Assembly (NCBI GenBank): GCA_035041965.1
Contig: JAPYMA010000539.1
Coordinates: 1-64,000 of the forward strand
From: Anisakis pegreffii
Lineage: Eukaryota > Nematoda > Chromadorea > Rhabditida > Anisakidae
Reading direction: 5' to 3'
DNA length: 64,000 bases
The notes below the pieces were generated by a model. That model did not search any database and had not been told where the DNA came from. It saw only the letters and a list, made by a program, of their open reading frames with translations. Positions 37,956 to 50,890 of the stretch are shown piece after piece. Position 1 is the stretch's first letter. Each line of letters opens with the position of its first letter. The translations under genes were made by a program, and so were the position numbers.

Positions 37956-40900
37956 TATTATTACTATTATTATTATTTATTATTATTTATTATTATTATT
38001 TATTATTAATTATTATTATTATTGTTATTATTATTATAGTTATTATTATAGTTATTATTATTGTTATTATTATAGTTATTATTATTGTTGTTATTATTGT
38101 TATTATTATTATTATTATTGTTATTATTGTTATTGTTATTATTATTATATAATTTATGAGTATCGTCACATTACCTACATAGATTCATTTCGTGAAAAAT
38201 ATAAATGTTCTTTCATTCATTCGTTCACATTTCATTTACAGGAATTTGTTTATTCGTTTAGTTCATTCGATTCACCAGAAAATATTTGTTCCATCCCCTG
38301 CCGTCTTGTCGTGCTGTTCAGCATATCAAATTTGAACGACGCACCAACATCCATCTATCTCTTTCTTTTCTCCAACAGAATGCGAGTGTTTGCGAGAAAA
38401 TTTTCAGCTATAAATAATCGACTTTTCACCGAGTGGTTGAATACGCCCTGCCCTTATCACTTAATGCATAATATATACAAGTCACTAAACTATCAGCCAT
38501 AAGTGATTATTGGATTGCATGCACTTGCATCCATCTAATGATTCGTACTCAAACAAGCATTGTCGTTGTATTCTCTTATCTTGCGTTGAATTGAGATAAT
38601 TTGACTCGGCAGTTGTCTGATTGAAATCTGTTGCATTTCGGATTATATTATCCACTGATCCGAGGTGTTCGTTATTCGCCCATATTCAGCCTGATCAAGA
38701 CACATACATCATTGTGATCGTTTATTTCAATCCATATCAGTAATTTGTGTTTGCATTTCGGATCTGGCTGCAGGCAGACGCATTCTGGTTTTCTTGACTC
38801 CACTGCACTGATTACTTTGAATTAATACAAAATATGGCCACCACTACAATGATACATCGAAGCCTTGCGTCTGCTGATATCAGTGTTATTGTGAGTAGTT
38901 CGCCGGATAACGAAGATGGTCACAGGAGTGCAGAGTCGTCGTTGCCTGGTTCACCGCAAAGACGATGGGCAAAAGCCACGTTTTTGATAAGAGCTGCGCG
39001 AAGTTTTGAGCATTTAACTAGTCATGACAGGCACGTGATTGCTGCTTATATTGTGAACGTTCATTGTTTGATTGCAACATTCATCTCATCATCACACTAC
39101 GGAATGAGCATTTTCACTTGAATGTTGTTTTCATAACACTCATGAAGTACAGTATTTGGAACACATGGAAATTTGTGGAAATTTTTGAGTTATCAAAGGT
39201 CATGGAGTATTTGAGATTCGTGAGGTGGCTGGTTCCATGAAATATTCTAGAATTGATGAGTTCTTATAGTCATGATGAATTTAGTGTTCGAGTAGTGGTA
39301 GGAGTAACCTCCTATCGAAGGTCTCAGCGAATTACTGCTATGGTAAAGAAAGTTTTAAAACGGACATTTTCTCATGGTAGTTTTGACTTAGCACTATTCG
39401 AAAGGTCATCATGTGTTCAGCGATGCGCTGTCGCGTTTCAAGGTCTACAGGAATGTGCAAGATTCCACAACATTCCGACTGTCGTAATTCACAATGCTGT
39501 CCGTGCTATGCGTTGAAACTTTGAAAATGTAATGAAATGAATCTGAGCAAATGATGTAATGAATAGGTGCAAATATGATCTGATGAATAGGTACAAATGA
39601 TCTAATGAATATTCCTAGCGATGATCTGAATAAATGAAACAACATCTTAGAGTTGTACGTTCTCAAGCAATTGATAGGACAATTTTCACCATTAGAAAGC
39701 AAGAACTAATCATGCGGAAGGAGAAACCCTATCATTTTAGTAGCATTCAACAAAGCCCCATGTTCCATTATGTACAAATGCATATATGCAGCATTCAAAG
39801 TACCTATCATGTATTAGTGCATTCCAAATTTAGGCTTCATTGAATATTTTTATTTTTGATCTGATACATTGACCAAAATGTGCTTTCAGTGGTCGTTTCA
39901 CGAAGACTATCAGTTATCTCCGAAACAAGATGGATACTGCAAGTACCTCCACGTTATATCCGACCAAGGAAGAGGTTCGTCAGTGGGAACAGTCATTCGA
40001 GAGTCTCCTCAATCATAAATGTTTGTTGTTTTTCTGATCGCATTCTTTCATTTTCTCATATTCATTGTAAATATCACGAGGATATTTCATAGTGTTCGGA
40101 TGATTGAACGATTATCAACGCTACAGTCTTGTTTGATATTTTCACGGAATGCTCGCCAGGAAATTGGAAAAAAAAGAAACCTTTGCACATGTGTTCATAT
40201 ATGATTTTTTCTATGGTCAATGATTGTTTTTGAGTGATTTTGATAGGGAGATTATTTATGGTGTGTAGTTGTCGATTATATTGATAGCTGTGAACACTGC
40301 CTCGTTCATTTCATTCCAATTGTTGACGTCTTAAAGCACGAGTTTGCTTGTGCTTGTGCTTATGTGCGTATGTCAATATGTCAATAAGTAGTTAATGTAC
40401 TCCTTTCACGTTATCCCAAACATTTTTCTGGAGTCATTTGTCAAACTGATAACGAACGATTCATTGGAAAATATATCATAAAATGCCGATGCAATGGGGC
40501 GAAACAAATACGAGAAAAAAAAGTGTTTTCGAACATTGCAAATAGATTGATGAGAACACCTCAAATGTCGTCGCTATCGAGTCAAGTGCATATGACATCA
40601 GTGGTCGACGTATTCTCATTAATCGTTTTTTTGATGAAAAAAATTCTCTGGAATGTCATCATCTGACGAATATGCTAAAAAAATATATATCTGAAGAGCT
40701 CGTTGATTCCATGAATCCTGATTGTTGTGAACAGTGAGAGAGTTGATTCCATAAATCATTCAACTTCAAGCTGAACGGTGAGTAGTATATCACAGAAACG
40801 AGTGGGTGCAAAACCTCATATGGCTTATAATGACCTCCTTTCGGGAATACCTTTCCACATAGTGATTCAGATCAGTCAAAAATATACGGAGGATATCGAC

Positions 40901-42143
40901 AATTTGCTAAGTTCTTGTGCGACCCATCAGAAAACTTCCTTTTTTTGGTGATTATTTGGTTTAGGAGTTATTATGATTTTAAAATGTATTCGCCAGTCGT
41001 CATCAGCTTATTTAGATTTTTTTCACAACAATGTGCTGAACAGATAGAAACATTGCAGCAAAGTTATTCATTTATCATTTTCTCCAACCTATCTATCAGT
41101 TTGGTCTCACTCACAATCAGAAAAACACTTTTGATAAATTGATAAATTCGTTTCGTTTTTGGCATTCCTCAATGATAAATTATCAAATATCACGCATATG
41201 AAAATGCAAATGTGTAAAATTTATTATCATATGAATTTTTCATGTTCACATTTCAAATAATTGACACCAAATTTTGGTGATTATCTTCGAATGATGAAGT
41301 CAGCGATGCTAATATAATGACTTTTCAGATGGTTGTCTTCTGTTTCGAACCTTCTTGAAAGGTGAATTCAGCGATGAGAATGTGGACTTTTGGTTGGAAT
41401 GTGAAGAGTTTAAGAAAATGAAAGAAGGCAAAAAGACCACTGTGCAACGAGCACACGCCATTTTCAATGAATATATCGTCGAGCAATCTCCTAAAGAGGT
41501 ACAATTTTTAACGATCTCTTTGAAAGTCGATTTCTCAACAACTGAATTTAGAAGTGTTCGAATTTAGGTGTTTTGTCTAATATCATCCACAAAACGTTTA
41601 CATTCCACCGATATCATGTTATAATTCTATCACAGTTGATGGAATTAATGCAAGAGGAGAACATTTTTATGCCCAAACTAAAAGACGTTTCAGTCTCCTT
41701 TATCGATCCCTCTTCCGCATCCACTCGATCCTTTCGTTCAGCTGTTTTCTTCAGTTGTTAGGTGGATGCAATGTCGAGATATCCAAATCACAATAAACAA
41801 TGATAAAAGTCAACGAGAGCAGAAAATCACTAACAAAATGCGAATGATTTCCTGAAAATAGCATGGAATGTGTTGAAATTTGACACCAAACATCTTATCG
41901 TTACGCGTATCGTGACTTCAGGTGAATCTCGACAGTGACACACGTGCTGCAACGAAAGCTGCATTGGAAAGTGGTGCAAAACCGAATATGTTCACTCTGG
42001 CGCAAGGCCGTATTGAACAGTTGATGGCCAAAGACAGCTATCGAAGGTTTCTGAAATCGAAGATGTTTTTGGATTTACTCAACGATGGAACAGCGTCGAC
42101 ATCCAGTGAGGTGACACTTCACGCTGAGACTGTCTCAACGTGA
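18153..42143 (+). CDS. rgs-7: C2 and RGS domain protein (RGS-7/RGS3-like), 19 exons
   Basis: RGS proteins speed GTP hydrolysis by G-alpha subunits at the plasma membrane. C. elegans RGS-7 has the same C2 + RGS layout. Exons: 18153-18295 (uncertain), 19674-19888, 20211-20313, 20674-20866, 21257-21409, 21712-21828, 22120-22356, 22540-22685, 23111-23188, 24065-24131, 24560-24607, 25106-25174, 25516-25587, 27991-28444, 34031-34134, 34516-34640, 39890-40020, 41329-41498, 41922-42143. All phases join, giving about 948 residues. A serine-rich, acidic N-terminus is followed by a C2 domain at about 351-523 (GKIHLTMSLSGRFLTISVVK, MLGCMAFPVRRLIKKA, DGDFFLLRPELGE). Usual C2 calcium aspartates seem largely absent (SSYVRV where SDPYVKV is typical). 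A Ser/Gly-rich linker leads to RGS at about 800-930 (EEVRQWEQSFESLL, GEFSDENVDFWLECEEFKKM, KDSYRRFLKSKMFLDLL). Introns reach 5.6 kb. The acceptor at 21257 is weak and the symbol rests on architecture. Confidence 0.9.
28445..34030 (+). other. 5.6-kb intron of the C2-RGS gene
   Basis: No exon of either strand is supported inside. It holds degenerate ATN triplets near 29590-29720, a short CATC run at 30121-30140 and a 39-bp tandem duplication at 33215-33292. Open frames present here lack splice or family support. Confidence 0.6.
33215..33292. repeat. 39-bp tandem duplication in the intron
   Basis: The 39-base unit beginning ATTTTCTCTGAGTGATTC occurs twice, head to tail, with no visible difference, which implies a recent duplication. 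Confidence 0.92.
34641..38833 (+). other. Intron of the C2-RGS gene upstream of its second start
   Basis: No exon supported. Loose ATN triplets occur at about 37060-37420 and a long ATT microsatellite at 37912-38152. The last kilobase before 38834 would be the promoter of the short isoform if that exon is real. Confidence 0.5.
37912..38152. repeat. Imperfect ATT microsatellite, about 240 bp
   Basis: Mostly ATT triplets with GTT, ACT and AGT variants. It creates a false open frame of tyrosine and isoleucine residues on the plus strand. Confidence 0.95.
38834..39030 (+). CDS. Alternative first exon for a short RGS isoform
   Basis: ATG at 38834 in good context (AAAATATGG), with an in-frame stop upstream, opens a protein-like stretch including SSPDNEDGHRSAESSLPGSP and ARSFEHLTSHD. 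To reach exon 39890 in frame it must end in phase 2. The only suitable site I see is AG followed by GCACGT after 39030, a GC-AG intron matching the GC-donor consensus at most positions. The product would be about 239 residues: a short N-terminus plus the RGS domain, like R4-type RGS proteins. A strong GTGAGT at 38893 would leave the wrong phase. Confidence 0.5.
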
Positions 42144-45100
42144 ACTCACCGAATCGCTCGCTCATCGTAATCACGATCGATGGTTTGATCTCAACTGCTC
42201 TCATTCGTCATAGTCGTGTTTCACTATGCATTATCCTCATTCGAATCATCATGTCCATTTCATTTGATTAATTTCGTCTTCTGTTTCAGCATTGTTCTTG
42301 TTTTCATAATTTAGTCGCTCATTTTATTTCTGTTTCGAACGACACCAACATGCCCTACAATAACAGTTCAAATATATTCAATATGCCCATACATACTATC
42401 ATTTATCAATATTGCCAATGAATATGAGACCATTACCATATTTTGCGAAAATTTCAGACCATTCTCTTTGGTTTCTTCCTCATTTTCAGAAACCAACTAA
42501 TCGCAAGTTTATAATTTGCATGATTTGTTTGAATTCGTTTCGGGTTCCAGGCAGAAACGTCTGAGAGCACTGAAATAGTTCGAAAAATCATCACGTAGTC
42601 CATATCGGGTCCACATTAAATGAACTGATTCTTGAGTATTGTTGCGTTCCTTCACAGAAAAATTTATCAAACACGCACCTCGCTGGAGAGTGCTGTGCAA
42701 CTCTTATGTGCCACATTTTCATAACATATATTATAACATTCGACGATTCAGTTGTTTGACGCACTCAACTGATTATTCATAATTGTTGTGATGATATAAT
42801 CTATGCCTGAAGCACAAATTTTTCATCATTTCATTTCACCACTAAGCAAAACTTGAAATATGACGACGACGACGACGATGACGATAAGCCGTTCGATTGA
42901 AGCATTTTGTTCTACGTGCGTAGTTCATTTGACTTCAAATTTCTTTCCGACAGAACTATAAACAGCTCTGTTTCGGACTTATCACACTTTTTGCAAGTTT
43001 ATTGGATCGGTACATGTATATCCACCATGAATTAGCCATTTTGCTTAGGTATAAGAGATATCGTCATAATCGCCATTGTACAAAGAATTTTCATTGCTTT
43101 TCTCGACGAACATCTCCCGTGTTGTTTCGCTGAATATGATTCCTTTTCTTTTCTTCTCGAATTTCAAACCCGTCATAACTTGATTTTTTGTTGAGAATTG
43201 GGCGAATTCCATTTTTTTCAATGCTATTTTCTCACTAATTAATTTTCGTGCTGATCACGTTCGCAAATTGTTCATTCTTACTTCACTATCGTATTGGATC
43301 CAGTTTCACTGTAATGACGACCATTCTTTGGTAAATTTGGTAATTTTTTGGTTCAATTGTTAAGTTGTTTTCTCAAAATGTCAGTTGTTTTTTTCACTTG
43401 ATACAATGAAATTGTTGTTGTTAGATTCGTGTGACTTATGACCATTAACTAACTAAGTATTGTTGCTCGAAAACCGATTTTTTTGTTCATACTTCCGTGG
43501 TGTTTTTTTTTCGCAGCCTTTTCGTATTAGTCAAATCGAGCAATTGGATAATTCAAAGAGAATATCACCAATTCAATTTAAGCTCAGTGAAAGTAATGCA
43601 AAGGAATAGAAAGAGATCAGTTTCTCATTCCCGGAATTTAATTTTTTGTTCTTTTTCCTCCGTTTTGATCAGTCGAAGCACTGAGTTAATCCCATTCAAA
43701 AAGCCTCATTATCGTATTTTCCATCGATTCCTTCCCCATAGACTCCAGTTGAAGTTCCGTTTCGTTAAAATTCCTCAGAATCGCATCGGATTTCATTGCT
43801 TCAATACAAAATCGCAGTCATGCATTTAATTGTACATATTATAAGCCTTGGAACAGTAGCACTGTTTTCTTGTCTTTTCATGTTAGCGTTGATTTGATTT
43901 GTTTCGTTTCTTTTGCTAACGGCAATCAAACTCATTTGATGATCATTAATTAAGTACCATTATCAGTATTAATAATGAATGAAATAATAGTAATAATGAT
44001 AATTCATATGAAATATAATTCGATTCTTTTCTTATAACGATCAATCCATAATGTAATGTTTTGTTTGTTAATAAAATTATTTTGAACCTGAAAGTTTTCT
44101 TAATTCTTCTAATATTTCAGAAGTATTTCAAATTTCAGATTTCTTGAAAATTTGTCTCATTCACAAATTTACTCCATATCATCCATCGACGAATGTCATC
44201 ATCATATGCACTGATCAATCGATCAAATAGTAAAAAGTTGACTTTCATCAAGTCTCACTTCGAGAAGCATCACTTCGCTTAATAAAGCAATAATATTCGT
44301 CGTAACTGAACGTTTTTTAAAGTGATATTACTCGAATTCAACTCTGAAAAAGTATTTGCAATGTGAAAACTACTAAACGATGAACTTGTCTTGAATTCAT
44401 TCACGAATCAGTATTTTAAAATTTTCATCTGCGCAGAGAAAATCAAAGAAACAAAACGTAAGGTATAGATCATTCACATCATTGCATTGTATGTACAATT
44501 AAGTATCAAGCAAAATCAGATAAGTATTCTCTCGAATAAACAAAAAATTATGTAGAGAAGTATGAGTGTGGAGAGCAAGCAATCCAGAATTGTGTTCCTC
44601 CGTGGATTTCATACGGAAATCATCTGTTTTGACAAGGCAGCATTGATAAGACAACAACAATATTCGCATGGTTTCTATCGCAAAATGTGCACAATACTGT
44701 TGTTCAATAAAAGCTGCGAACTACAGTTAGGAACTTGGGTTTACTGCTTGCTTAACCACTGGAAAGATCCAGCCGGGCTGATTTCAAATACGTTCCCGGA
44801 TTTCCGGAATATGCTTTGGTTAGTTATGAGTTTAGAGTAATAAATCCAAATTTATCAGCTCGCAATTGAGCTGAATAATCAATGAGATGACTTAAGAAAG
44901 CATCAGGTGGACGGTATCCATCAGAAACATGTGATCTCAGCTCATGATTATGATGGATGGTGTGATGTACTGTTTACATATATGTGTATATATCAGCGTG
45001 ATAACAATACTGACAACAATATCGACTGACAACGACAGTGATAAGCTGCCCTTCTGAACAGAGCGTAGCAATGCGAAGGTCTGTGTACGCAATCGGAATA

Positions 45101-45540
45101 TGTGCTGAGAGCTTATCGGCCGAACACGTCAAAGGCAACTTCCGTTACTTGATAAGCATTCAGTACTTTGCTCATCACATTTCTACGTTTCAATGAACTG
45201 TTTCAATGAAGATACGCACAAAAAAGCACCTTAATCGAAACCCCTACAGCTCTAACGAGGACTTGAATCCAATCTAGTTGAGTCTCACAAAAGTCTGAGT
45301 TCGATGCCCAGTTAAGCTTCAGTCAACTTGAGCTGAACAGCAAATAGCTGTTTAGAAACGATTGATTTGAGTTGGATTAGCCGTTTCATGACTCTACTAT
45401 CATAACCATCTTCAAGTGGAATATTGACAATGAAAAAATGTTCAGACATTTGGACGGGTGCACAGAGTCTGGACTACTCGAAGATTCACATCAATCGGAA
45501 CGAAATGAATACTTCTGAGGAAATTCACACATCAAGTCAA
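42144..45540. other. Region between the two convergent RGS genes
   Basis: Contains the 3' ends of both RGS transcripts. No clear AATAAA lies close behind either stop codon. A GACGAC run occurs near 42860, and an intact 92-codon frame lies at 44562-44840. Nothing else is recognisable. Confidence 0.5.
44562..44840 (+). CDS. Small intact open frame of unknown function, 92 codons
   Basis: A real ATG opens a frame that runs to TAA, with base composition richer in GC than its surroundings. The residues are mixed, with four cysteines and several tryptophans (for example QLGTWVYCLLNHWKDPAG), and no signal peptide or repeat. The stop codon overlaps AATAAA (44837-44842), which would make a very short 3' end. 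No splice sites or family support it. It lies between the two convergent RGS genes and may be chance or a decayed retrocopy. Confidence 0.22.
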   Translation: MSVESKQSRIVFLRGFHTEIICFDKAALIRQQQYSHGFYRKMCTILLFNKSCELQLGTWVYCLLNHWKDPAGLISNTFPDFRNMLWLVMSLE

Positions 45541-48500
45541 CTATAAATCACCGGCAATTTCACATCTCGAGACGCTATTCGTTGGAGAGCATTTATCGGT
45601 TTCGACGAAAATATCCGTGAAGAGTTTCGATTTCAGAAAGCGTCGATAACTGTCCTTCTCCATCAAACATTCGATTTTCTTTTGTGCCACCAGAAAGGTT
45701 TCCGGCCCTGCACCCTCACCAATTGCTGCTTTTGTCTTCATGCGAGTGATCGTATCTAAATTCACCTGAAATCTCATCGTAAACCTCAGGAAGGTGGATT
45801 TTTGTGAGGACGTTCTGCTGTCAGCATCTCTCGAATTTCGTGAATCATTCACTTCGATACGACATCGTTTCGAAGGATAATATCATCGCCAATAGTACTT
45901 CTGCGAAGAGACCAGAAGTATTTCACAGTTTTGCCAATGGGCAAATGCTTAGCATGACTGCTTTTGTGCTTACAGATGAACATATCCATAATGTTTGAGC
46001 GGATTTTCATATGATCACATTTTCATATGATCACTTTAATCACGTGATCTTTTAGTTCCTCCTTTAATGATCAGAGACGAACAGCACTGATCATCCAAAC
46101 AGATCAGATATATGCAGCAAAAGAAGCAAGCGCCCGGGCAGTCCATACAATCCGTTCGGCTAAGAAATCTTCCAAAACGCATGTGTATGGAAACAGCAAA
46201 ACAGGATCAACGCAAATGAATGATGCGAATGAAAGCAACAACTAACTTCTCGCCATGCTTGAACGGCCAAATACTTATTGTAAATATCTCGGGCGCGTTG
46301 TTCCGTTTGCTTTTTGCCGGCTTTCATCTTCGAATATTCCTCACATTCAGTCCAAAAGTCGATATTCTCCTCACTGAACTCATGCACCAAAAACATTCGA
46401 AATAATTGACGACCAACTGCAACAAAAAGAAACCAATTTGTTGTATTTATTGCTTTTCGTTTCGTTTCGTTCCAGAAAGGAAAATGCTACATGGGTGAAC
46501 CTTTCGCTTAGTAATTTAACTGCTTATGTATAAGATAGGATAGATGTACACGGATATGACATATGCATGATGAAATGGAATATTTGTATGTACTGTTGGA
46601 TGATTCATCTTATCCCATTGCACATCTTATCCCGTCTACCTCCAGTGCTTAGTTGTGCATTTGGCCACCGTGAACATATCACCAGCAGAACAAATAAATC
46701 ATTTCTCCGATCGTAATGTCTATTTTTTTCGAAAAAACTTCAAGTCATTCATTAGATCAATTCAATTTTTCAATTCCATCTTGATATTTGAAGAAAAACA
46801 TGAATTATTTGCATTACGATCATATAAATGGCGAACGTTTATTTTGGAGTAAATTCTGAAAGGATTGTTGCCATTCGAGTGCGTCCACTTTTGATGGCGA
46901 TGAACGAGCGTTTTCACCAGATTTTATCTTGCTTCGGATATACGCTACTGTGGCTTTTATCCTGAGGCTGAAACGAATTTCCGATTGATGATTTTCTCGT
47001 GATGATGATATCTCATTGTTGGATTATAAGTGGAACTGATCGTAACTCAGCTTGAAAAGAATCTTCGATCTTAAGGCGGCGGTAGATCTTAAGGAAACGC
47101 TGCACAAAAAAGAAAGATTCTGGCACACAGTGGTATCCGACTTGAAGTAATTCATCAAACTCGTTTAAATGTGATTTATGATTCACAGCGTATGAGCGGA
47201 TTGAACCGATTGTGTGCGTTTCTTATATTTCTTATCGTTGGATTGAACTACTGCATTTTAAAATGCACTCCTCACTATCACAATGCATACAGATCGTTAA
47301 GCAATGAGTAAATCGTTTTTCATTTTTTAAGAGAACGGATACCGCGAAAATACGTCAGCGGTTTGTTCTCTTTTAAACACCATTCAATCTTCAAGAAATT
47401 GCTACACGGAAAAAATGTCGTTTTCTTTTTTCATTAATCGATCACGACGCGTAAAACTCTTTCTTGAGCGATTCCAAACGCTCTAATGAATTTTGACTTT
47501 GAAAAGTTTTCCAGGTGATTCACACTGAGTTCTCTGGTTCACCCTACAATACCGCTGATCACCCTACAATATAGTGCAAGGTGGCGGACGTTAGTCAAGA
47601 GAACTAATGAATTTCAACGATCTTTTTCTGATTTACGAATGGAAATGATGCGAAATGCGAATGATAAAAATATTTCATATATTTGCTGTAATTCATTAAT
47701 TATTCAGTTTCGGAAAATTGTTTAGTGGATAGCGCTTGTCAAACAATTTTTATGAACATTCAATCAATTTCGCATTCATCATTCAGTATTGTTGACTTAT
47801 CGTCGTCAGTATTCAATACCAGAAGTTCGGTGTGTTCAGTGATTCAATATGATTCACTCAAGTCAAATTCTCATCACCTAAAGCGTCACCCAACTTTGAT
47901 GAATCAGAATTGAATTGATGACTTCAACACCAATAATGAATTGAATCACGCATAATTGTTAAGAATTCGCTTGATAAGAATGAATCAAACACGAACACAC
48001 AGTGAAATCATAATAATGAATACAACACAACATTGATCTCCCAATACATTTTTATCACTTCTAAAATTTTCCTTCAATCCATTGTCAACTATCTGACAAA
48101 TACAGATATATCAATGAATCTATCAAATGAGACCATTAGCACGAGAATATACACATAATCTGGCACAATCTCATTTCAGAGATATGCAATCAAAATCAAT
48201 CATAATTTTCAACGAATTTCACAATGTTAAACTCACTCAAATTTTTGCGATGGACGTTTAGCACCATCTTCGAAGGGTTTCAAATGGAACTGTGGCTCGT
48301 AGAGATCATTTAAACTTCTCGACCATGCCCGGTCACGCATGCCTTTGTTCGGTTTATGCGACTGACTGCTGCCTTCGGATATCGCTACCGAATTTATGGG
48401 CATAAGTGGAGTGTGATGCTGCTGTTTCTCTCGTTGTTGTGGTTGTCGATAGAAACTGTTATCAGTGTGATTATGGCGATGATGCATGCTATTTGCGTTG

Positions 48501-48541
48501 GTTATACACTTTCCATGAGTAATATTCTCATCTTTGCGTTC
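45541..48541 (-). CDS. Second RGS-domain protein, R4-like, inverted paralogue
   Basis: A GTPase-activating protein for G-alpha by family. Exons in transcript order: 48541-48237 (its ATG at 48487 is the first internal start), 46967-46837, 46416-46247, 45765-45541. From 48487 the product is 258 residues. The N-terminal part is rich in His and Gln (RQPQQREKQQHHTPL) and then WSRSLNDLYEPQFHLKPF. The RGS domain shows EWQQSFQNLLQNK, HEFSEENIDFWTECEEYSKM and MEKDSYRRFLKSKLFTDIF. The three RGS exons are 131, 170 and 225 bases with the same phases as the 131, 170 and 222-base exons of the plus-strand gene, so the two arose by duplication. No C2 domain is visible. The 5' end is open: the frame continues above 48487 to a possible acceptor at 48542, and an exon-like segment at 50891-50933 would join in phase. 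Confidence 0.92.
46003..46048. repeat. Short duplicated palindromic words in an RGS intron
   Basis: ATTTTCATATGATCAC occurs twice in a row, followed by a TCACGTGA palindrome at 46040-46047. CATATG and CACGTG are E-box forms. One 8-mer palindrome is expected by chance in a window of this size. Confidence 0.5.
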
Positions 48542-50890
48542 CTTGAATTGTCAACATTTTATTACATGAATAATCACTTGAAAAATTATACAGACAACTC
48601 CAAACCGATCAACGTAATGGTGATAACAGGAACGCAATCGCACTCATACATTCCTATCAAGTTGTATAACTAACTCCTCAACGGAACTGATGAGCATAGA
48701 ATGAATAAAGAGTGATCAACCAATGAACAATTATAAACGATCCTGATCAATATCAGAACAGATCAGTCTTAGCTTTAATCACTTATCTAGCCTCATGTTT
48801 ATCTTTTATCAATCATGATCACTTCCTGATTGTACATGATTTCCTATCGATTCTAGGTAACAGAAAAGAATTTCTTAAGATAACCTCAGCTATAATTGCA
48901 CATCAAATATACACCCACCTATGATGGAATATCAGCATCAAAAAAGCAGCAATAAAGTGCAATGCAATGAACTGAAACAGTCAGAAGAAAGTGGTTCACG
49001 ACAAATTGAAATGCCCTTCAGAGTGCCTGAGAATGTATCACAAACAATACGAAACGCTGCTTGAATTACATGCTATCGCAAACATTCACCAGAACATTTA
49101 AACTGTTTTTTAGTGCTCTTTCATGAGGGAACCATTGAATAGTTTCGTGAGAATATCACAAACTATTTGAGTTGAACACTGGAAAGTTTCTTCAAAATGC
49201 TGAAATTGTGTAGGCGAAATGTTTTGTTCGATTAGAAGGCTTGAAAAAGTTCTTTCTGGCAGATTACTTCGATGAGTGGTGTTGAAAGGCTGAATCAAGA
49301 AGAGAATGTGACGACACGACAGAGATAAGCAACCTTCCGGATGGATGGCTATTTTAAGTGATAACTTTGGAACTTGCAAACAATCCAAGAAGACAAGAAT
49401 GGTGACGTCGCTCACATAAAACGATCGAATAAATGAATAATACCAACGAGTATTTATGACGTAAACTGAAGAGAAAATAGAAGAAATGAAACTGAAAACG
49501 TGAAAAGTTTTGGAAATTTTTTAAATTTTTCGTTTCGGAAAAAAAGACAACATGAAACACGCCGAAATTGCTGCAATTACATTCATAATTCAAAACACAA
49601 TTGAAATCGAACTTGATATATCGCGTTTAAGCATTTTGTTAGTTCCTCTCAATCGTAAGCATGGCTTAAGCAGAAAACGCAAACAATGCGGTTGATGGAT
49701 TACTCTCCAAGTAGGCATTACTTTATACAACAGAATTTTTCAATGACCTCAATTTCAAGCACTGATAACACCGAAAGAACGTAGAAAACATCTTCAAGTG
49801 GTGTTTATATCGATCAAGAAGCGTTATCAGAGTTGGGTATCACTTGGAGAACAATGATTGTTTCAAAAAAAAGGAATGTGCTCAGATAATCTGCAATCAA
49901 ATATTAACTGGTGATGATAGGAGGCTTATATCTTGTCTTGAGCAGTTCTCTCAGCAATTTAAAACTACACATTTTTTGAAGGTGTATCTATGAAAAAAGG
50001 AGTTGTTCCGTGTCCTCTGATTCGCAAACCATGAGATAATCCATGTTCAGAGGTGATTAATTATCAGTCTACGATCTTCCATCTGTACATTCAGCTTTTT
50101 CCAGTCGACTGACAATTACCTCTGATTATCTTCACGAGATATCAATTGTGTCAGTCTACTGCAAGAAGCTGAATGAACAGATCAAATGAACACGGCACTG
50201 AACGGATGTAATGCACAGTTGATCTTTTAAGATCGAAGCTATTGAGTAGTGATTACCACATTCAGATGTGACTGCCAGAGATGAAATATTCGTCTCAAAA
50301 CACACGAACTTTCGGCAAACTAGGCATCAAGCTCTGTTACATGGTTGCACAAAATTGAGAGATTGGTGCTGTGATTTGCGGGTGAAGATTAACGATGGCT
50401 GAGTGGTGTGCGTGATAACCACTAATTAGTATGATTGTCGATATCAGAGAGTAATCAAGAACTGAAAGCCTACGACGACATGAATCTGAATTTTTCCACA
50501 AATAACATATTGAGAAGATTTCATAAACTGAATCTGAATCTTTCCACATATTTCGTATTTTAATGTCGAAATGAATGTCGAAGATTGATGTCAAGAGTTG
50601 GTGTTGACCGTGCGATTTGAGAATGCAAATTGCACAGCAGCAAGCACATTTGTTATGGATTTATGATAGGGCAATGCGTGGCCATAAATTGAGGCCAATT
50701 CGTCGTTTAAGCTCAACCAAAACGTCTTCAAACCACTCAACTTCAATATATCAAACGATTTTGATGGTTGAAACGTAAACACCAAAAAAAAACGCTGTAG
50801 CAAATAAATGCATATGCAATTGGCGCTGTGTTACGCTCAAATTACAGACCAAGTAAAATATTTATGATCAATTGGTGCACTCGCCCTTAC

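Noticed and set aside
37816..38502. 228-codon plus-strand open frame
   Set aside because: It is read through the ATT microsatellite and is mostly Tyr and Ile; there is no sign of a real protein.
39253..39516. Plus-strand ORF of 87 codons inside the last large RGS intron
   Set aside because: It cannot be joined in phase to the flanking RGS exons and matches nothing known.
45230..45350. Box-B-like words (GACTTGAATCC, GAGTTCGATGCCC) suggesting a tRNA or SINE
   Set aside because: No cloverleaf or box A could be fitted, so the likeness is superficial.
46040..46047. TCACGTGA, a site for HLH-30/TFEB-type factors
   Set aside because: About one such 8-mer is expected by chance in this window, and it lies in an intron without other support.
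48356..48673. Plus-strand hydrophobic ORF of 105 codons
   Set aside because: It is the antisense of the first exon of the second RGS gene, which has matching splice phase and family support downstream.
49110..49415. Minus-strand ORF of 101 codons
   Set aside because: No ATG near its start, no splice or family support, and its length is within the range of chance ORFs here.
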